NCBI RefSeq assembly: GCF_013375155.1
Contig: NZ_JABXOF010000001.1
Coordinates: forward strand, 124,001 to 188,000
Origin: Serratia ureilytica
GTDB taxonomy: Bacteria; Pseudomonadota; Gammaproteobacteria; Enterobacterales; Enterobacteriaceae
DNA length: 64,000 nucleotides
Reading direction: 5' to 3'
The translations under genes were made by a program, and so were the position numbers. This document shows positions 61,906 through 64,000 of this stretch, piece after piece; the first letter of the stretch is position 1, and each line of letters opens with the position of its first letter. The notes below the pieces were generated by a model. It ran no database searches and was not told the DNA's origin. It was given only the letters and a program-made list of their open reading frames with translations.

Positions 61906-62837
61906 TTCACTTTGAGCAAGTCAGCAAAATTTTTCAGGGCAAGCCGGCGGTGGACGATCTCACGCTGCACATCGCCGAGGGCGAATTCACCGTGTTGATC
62001 GGCACCTCGGGTTCCGGCAAGTCCACGACGTTAAAAATGATCAACCGCCTGATCGAACACGATCGGGGCAAGATTCTCTTTGCCGGCGAAGAGATCCAGT
62101 CGTTTAAACCGCAGGATCTGCGGCGGCGCATGGGCTATGCGATCCAATCGATCGGCCTGTTTCCACATTGGACGGTGGAGGAGAACATCGGCACCGTGCC
62201 GCAGCTGCTAAAATGGCCGCGCGCGCGCATTCGCGATCGGGTTACCGAGTTGCTGGAGCTGCTGCACCTGGAACCGGATCTGTTTCGCCGTCGCTACCCG
62301 CACCAGCTTTCCGGCGGGCAGCAGCAGCGGGTCGGAGTGGCGCGCGCGCTCGCCGCCGATCCCGAGGTGTTGTTGATGGACGAACCGTTCGGCGCGTTGG
62401 ATCCGGTCACCCGCGCGGCGCTGCAGGCGGAGATCGCCCGCATTCATCAGATCTCGGGCCGCACCATTGTGCTGGTGACGCACGACATCGACGAGGCGTT
62501 GAGCCTGGCGGATCGCCTGGTGCTGCTCGATCAGGGGCGGGTGGTGCAACAGGGCACGCCGCTGGCGCTGCTGACCGCGCCGGCCAACGACTTCGTGCGG
62601 GATTTCTTCGGGCGCAGCGATCGCGGCATCAAGCTGCTGTCGCTGGGGACGGTGGCGGAGCGGGTGCAGCCCGGTGTCGCCGGGGGCGAACCGATCGCCG
62701 CCGCCATGAGCCTGCGCGAGGCGCTGTCGGTGTTCGTGGCGCGCGGCAGCGACTGCCTGCCGGTGGTGGATGAACGGGGCGAAGCGTTGGGGGTTCTGCA
62801 CTTCCACGATCTGATCGCCGGGCAGGCGCTGTCATGA
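61902..62837 (+). CDS. yehX: Osmoprotectant ABC ATPase YehX
   Basis: 311 residues, ATP-binding subunit of the OpuC/ProV type. Walker A is GTSGSGKST, the signature [15 protein letters not shown], Walker [14 protein letters not shown] and H-loop [11 protein letters not shown]. The C-terminal region (about 255-311: [20 protein letters not shown] and following) is a CBS-type module. It is translationally coupled by ATGA overlaps to yehY and yehW. Confidence 0.9.
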   Translation: MIHFEQVSKIFQGKPAVDDLTLHIAEGEFTVLIGTSGSGKSTTLKMINRLIEHDRGKILFAGEEIQSFKPQDLRRRMGYAIQSIGLFPHWTVEENIGTVPQLLKWPRARIRDRVTELLELLHLEPDLFRRRYPHQLSGGQQQRVGVARALAADPEVLLMDEPFGALDPVTRAALQAEIARIHQISGRTIVLVTHDIDEALSLADRLVLLDQGRVVQQGTPLALLTAPANDFVRDFFGRSDRGIKLLSLGTVAERVQPGVAGGEPIAAAMSLREALSVFVARGSDCLPVVDERGEALGVLHFHDLIAGQALS

Positions 62838-63607
62838 GCGGGCGTCTCTGGCGCCTGCTGCGCGATCCGCTGCCCTGGACGCTGGCGCTGCTGTTGGCGC
62901 TGGTGTTCGGCATGGATCATCTGCGCGGTCTGTTTGCCGCCTGGTTCCCCGATCTGGACCGGCCCATTTATCAGCAGGACAGCTTTATCGCGCTGGTGGG
63001 GGCGCACCTGTCGCTGGTGGCGATCTCCAGCCTGATTGCGGTGGCTCTCGGCGTGGCGGCGGGCGTCGCCGTGACCCGACGCGGCGGCCGGGAGTTTCGT
63101 TCGCTGCTGGAAACGGTGGTGGCGGTGGGGCAGACCTTCCCGCCGGTGGCGGTGTTGGCGGTGGCGGTGCCGGTGATGGGCTTCAGCGAGCAGCCGGCGA
63201 TCATCGCGCTGGTGCTGTACGGCTTGCTGCCGATCCTGCAGGGCACGCTGGCGGGCATCGAATCGGTGCCGCCCGCCACGCGCGAGATCGCCCGCGGCGT
63301 GGGGATGAGCGCCTGGCAAATACTGTGGCGGGTTGAACTGCCGCTGGCGGCGCCGGTGATTGTCGCCGGGATCCGCACGTCGGTGATCATCAACATCGGC
63401 ACGGCGGCCATCGCTTCCACCGTCGGTACCAAAACGCTCGGTTCGCCGATCATCATCGGCCTGACCGGGTTTAACACCGCCTATGTGATCCAGGGCGCGG
63501 CGGTTGTGGCGTTGTTGGCTATTATCACCGATATGCTGTTCGAACGTTGGGTGCGTTATCTCACCGCCTGGCGTCAGCAGACGCTGGCGGCCACTCCGGC
63601 GGGGTAA
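62834..63607 (+). CDS. yehW: Osmoprotectant ABC permease YehW
   Basis: 257 residues with five to six transmembrane segments. The permease loop is [20 protein letters not shown], preceded by [20 protein letters not shown] and followed by [20 protein letters not shown], which match YehW. It pairs with YehY. The start overlaps yehX by four bases. A PhnD-fold gene follows after 7 bp. Confidence 0.9.
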   Translation: MSGRLWRLLRDPLPWTLALLLALVFGMDHLRGLFAAWFPDLDRPIYQQDSFIALVGAHLSLVAISSLIAVALGVAAGVAVTRRGGREFRSLLETVVAVGQTFPPVAVLAVAVPVMGFSEQPAIIALVLYGLLPILQGTLAGIESVPPATREIARGVGMSAWQILWRVELPLAAPVIVAGIRTSVIINIGTAAIASTVGTKTLGSPIIIGLTGFNTAYVIQGAAVVALLAIITDMLFERWVRYLTAWRQQTLAATPAG

Positions 63608-63614
63608 GGGGGAA

Positions 63615-64000
63615 ATGATGCAGGTGTCTCTACCGATGTACGGCGTTGGCCGGGAGCAGGCCGACGCTTTCTGGCAGGTCTTGCGCGGCAAGCTGCTGCG
63701 GCTGGGGCTGCCGGCGGCGCCGGAACGGCTCAGTTGGCCGGACGATTTGGCGCAGCATTGGCGGCGCGAGGATCTCTTGCTCAGCCAAACCTGTGGTTAT
63801 CCGTTGGTCAGCAGCCTGCCGCAGGTGCAGCTGATCGGAACCTATCATTATCGGGTGGAAGGGTGCGACGGGCCTAATTACCGCAGCTGGCTGGTGGTGC
63901 GCGCGGGCGACTCCGGCGAACGGCTGGCGGATTTTCGCGGCCGGACGGTGGCGTATAACAGCACCGATTCCCAGTCCGGCTACAACGGCTTGCGCGCGCT
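63615..64000 (+). CDS. PhnD/SsuA-like substrate-binding-fold protein (N-terminal part)
   Basis: 128 residues are present; the gene runs off the right edge. The features VSLPMYGVGREQADAFWQ, LLLSQTCGYPLVSS, VQLIGTYHYRVEGCDGPNYR and VAYNSTDSQSGYNGLRA follow the PhnD-type phosphonate/phosphate-binding group. There is no signal peptide: the first strand of the fold starts at residue 4, so the protein is predicted cytoplasmic. GGGGGAA precedes two tandem ATGs. It lies 7 bp after yehW and probably ends or extends that operon. Confidence 0.72.
   Translation, partial: MMQVSLPMYGVGREQADAFWQVLRGKLLRLGLPAAPERLSWPDDLAQHWRREDLLLSQTCGYPLVSSLPQVQLIGTYHYRVEGCDGPNYRSWLVVRAGDSGERLADFRGRTVAYNSTDSQSGYNGLRA

Overview
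The window looks like chromosomal DNA of a GC-rich enterobacterium, most likely Serratia (S. marcescens group). This rests on recognisable enterobacterial orthologues (LsrK, LsrG, EamA, AmyA, YjaB-like, YehS, SseA, OsmF-YehYXW), strong GC3 codon bias, compact operons with ATGA overlaps, and a palindromic intergenic repeat of the kind seen in Yersinia/Serratia. No rRNA, tRNA, CRISPR array, prophage or plasmid backbone was seen. The species is inferred from remembered protein families, not from a search.

Layout. 0-6 kb: start of lsrK, lsrG, two amino-acid/metabolite exporters (EamA, LysE type), a cupin-AraC regulator, a RIO-type kinase and cytoplasmic alpha-amylase. 6-8 kb: a three-gene envelope operon (CsgG-like, DUF4810 and GNA1162/DUF799 lipoproteins) with a nested palindrome upstream. 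8-13 kb: a MarR-GNAT fusion, an SLC13 permease, a DapF paralogue lacking both catalytic cysteines, and two tandem DUF1471 genes that share an operator-like palindrome with a neighbouring TetR gene. 13-17 kb: a MITE-like element with IS4-type ends, then a methionine-type ABC importer. 17-22 kb: assorted enzymes and a second tryptophanyl-tRNA synthetase behind a complete Trp attenuator. 22-26 kb: phosphonate importer phnCDEE with a Pho-box-like site.

26-41 kb: YehS, a large enhancin-type M60 metalloprotease, then a 12-kb nitrogen-scavenging operon (allophanate hydrolase, urea carboxylase, GntR regulator, urtABCDE) behind a consensus sigma-54 promoter and an NtrC-like site. The operon imports urea and degrades it without urease. 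41-45 kb: two small toxin-antitoxin modules, each with its own palindromic operator, and an FAD monooxygenase under a 23-bp Fur box. 45-53 kb: regulators and single enzymes (LysR, SseA, Nudix, MocR, GST, Gfo/Idh/MocA). 53-58 kb: a LysR-controlled catabolic-looking operon (isochorismatase-like hydrolase, membrane-anchored ABM protein, YtcJ amidohydrolase with a Cys-rich tail) and an orphan TolA-domain lipoprotein. 58-64 kb: a second, inverted copy of the MITE, a fatty-acid desaturase, and the osmF-yehYXW betaine-type importer followed by a PhnD-fold gene that runs off the window.

The most informative regulatory signals are the Trp attenuator, the sigma-54/NtrC control of urea use, the Fur box, the shared TetR operator, and the two IS4-type MITEs with different 11-12 bp target duplications.
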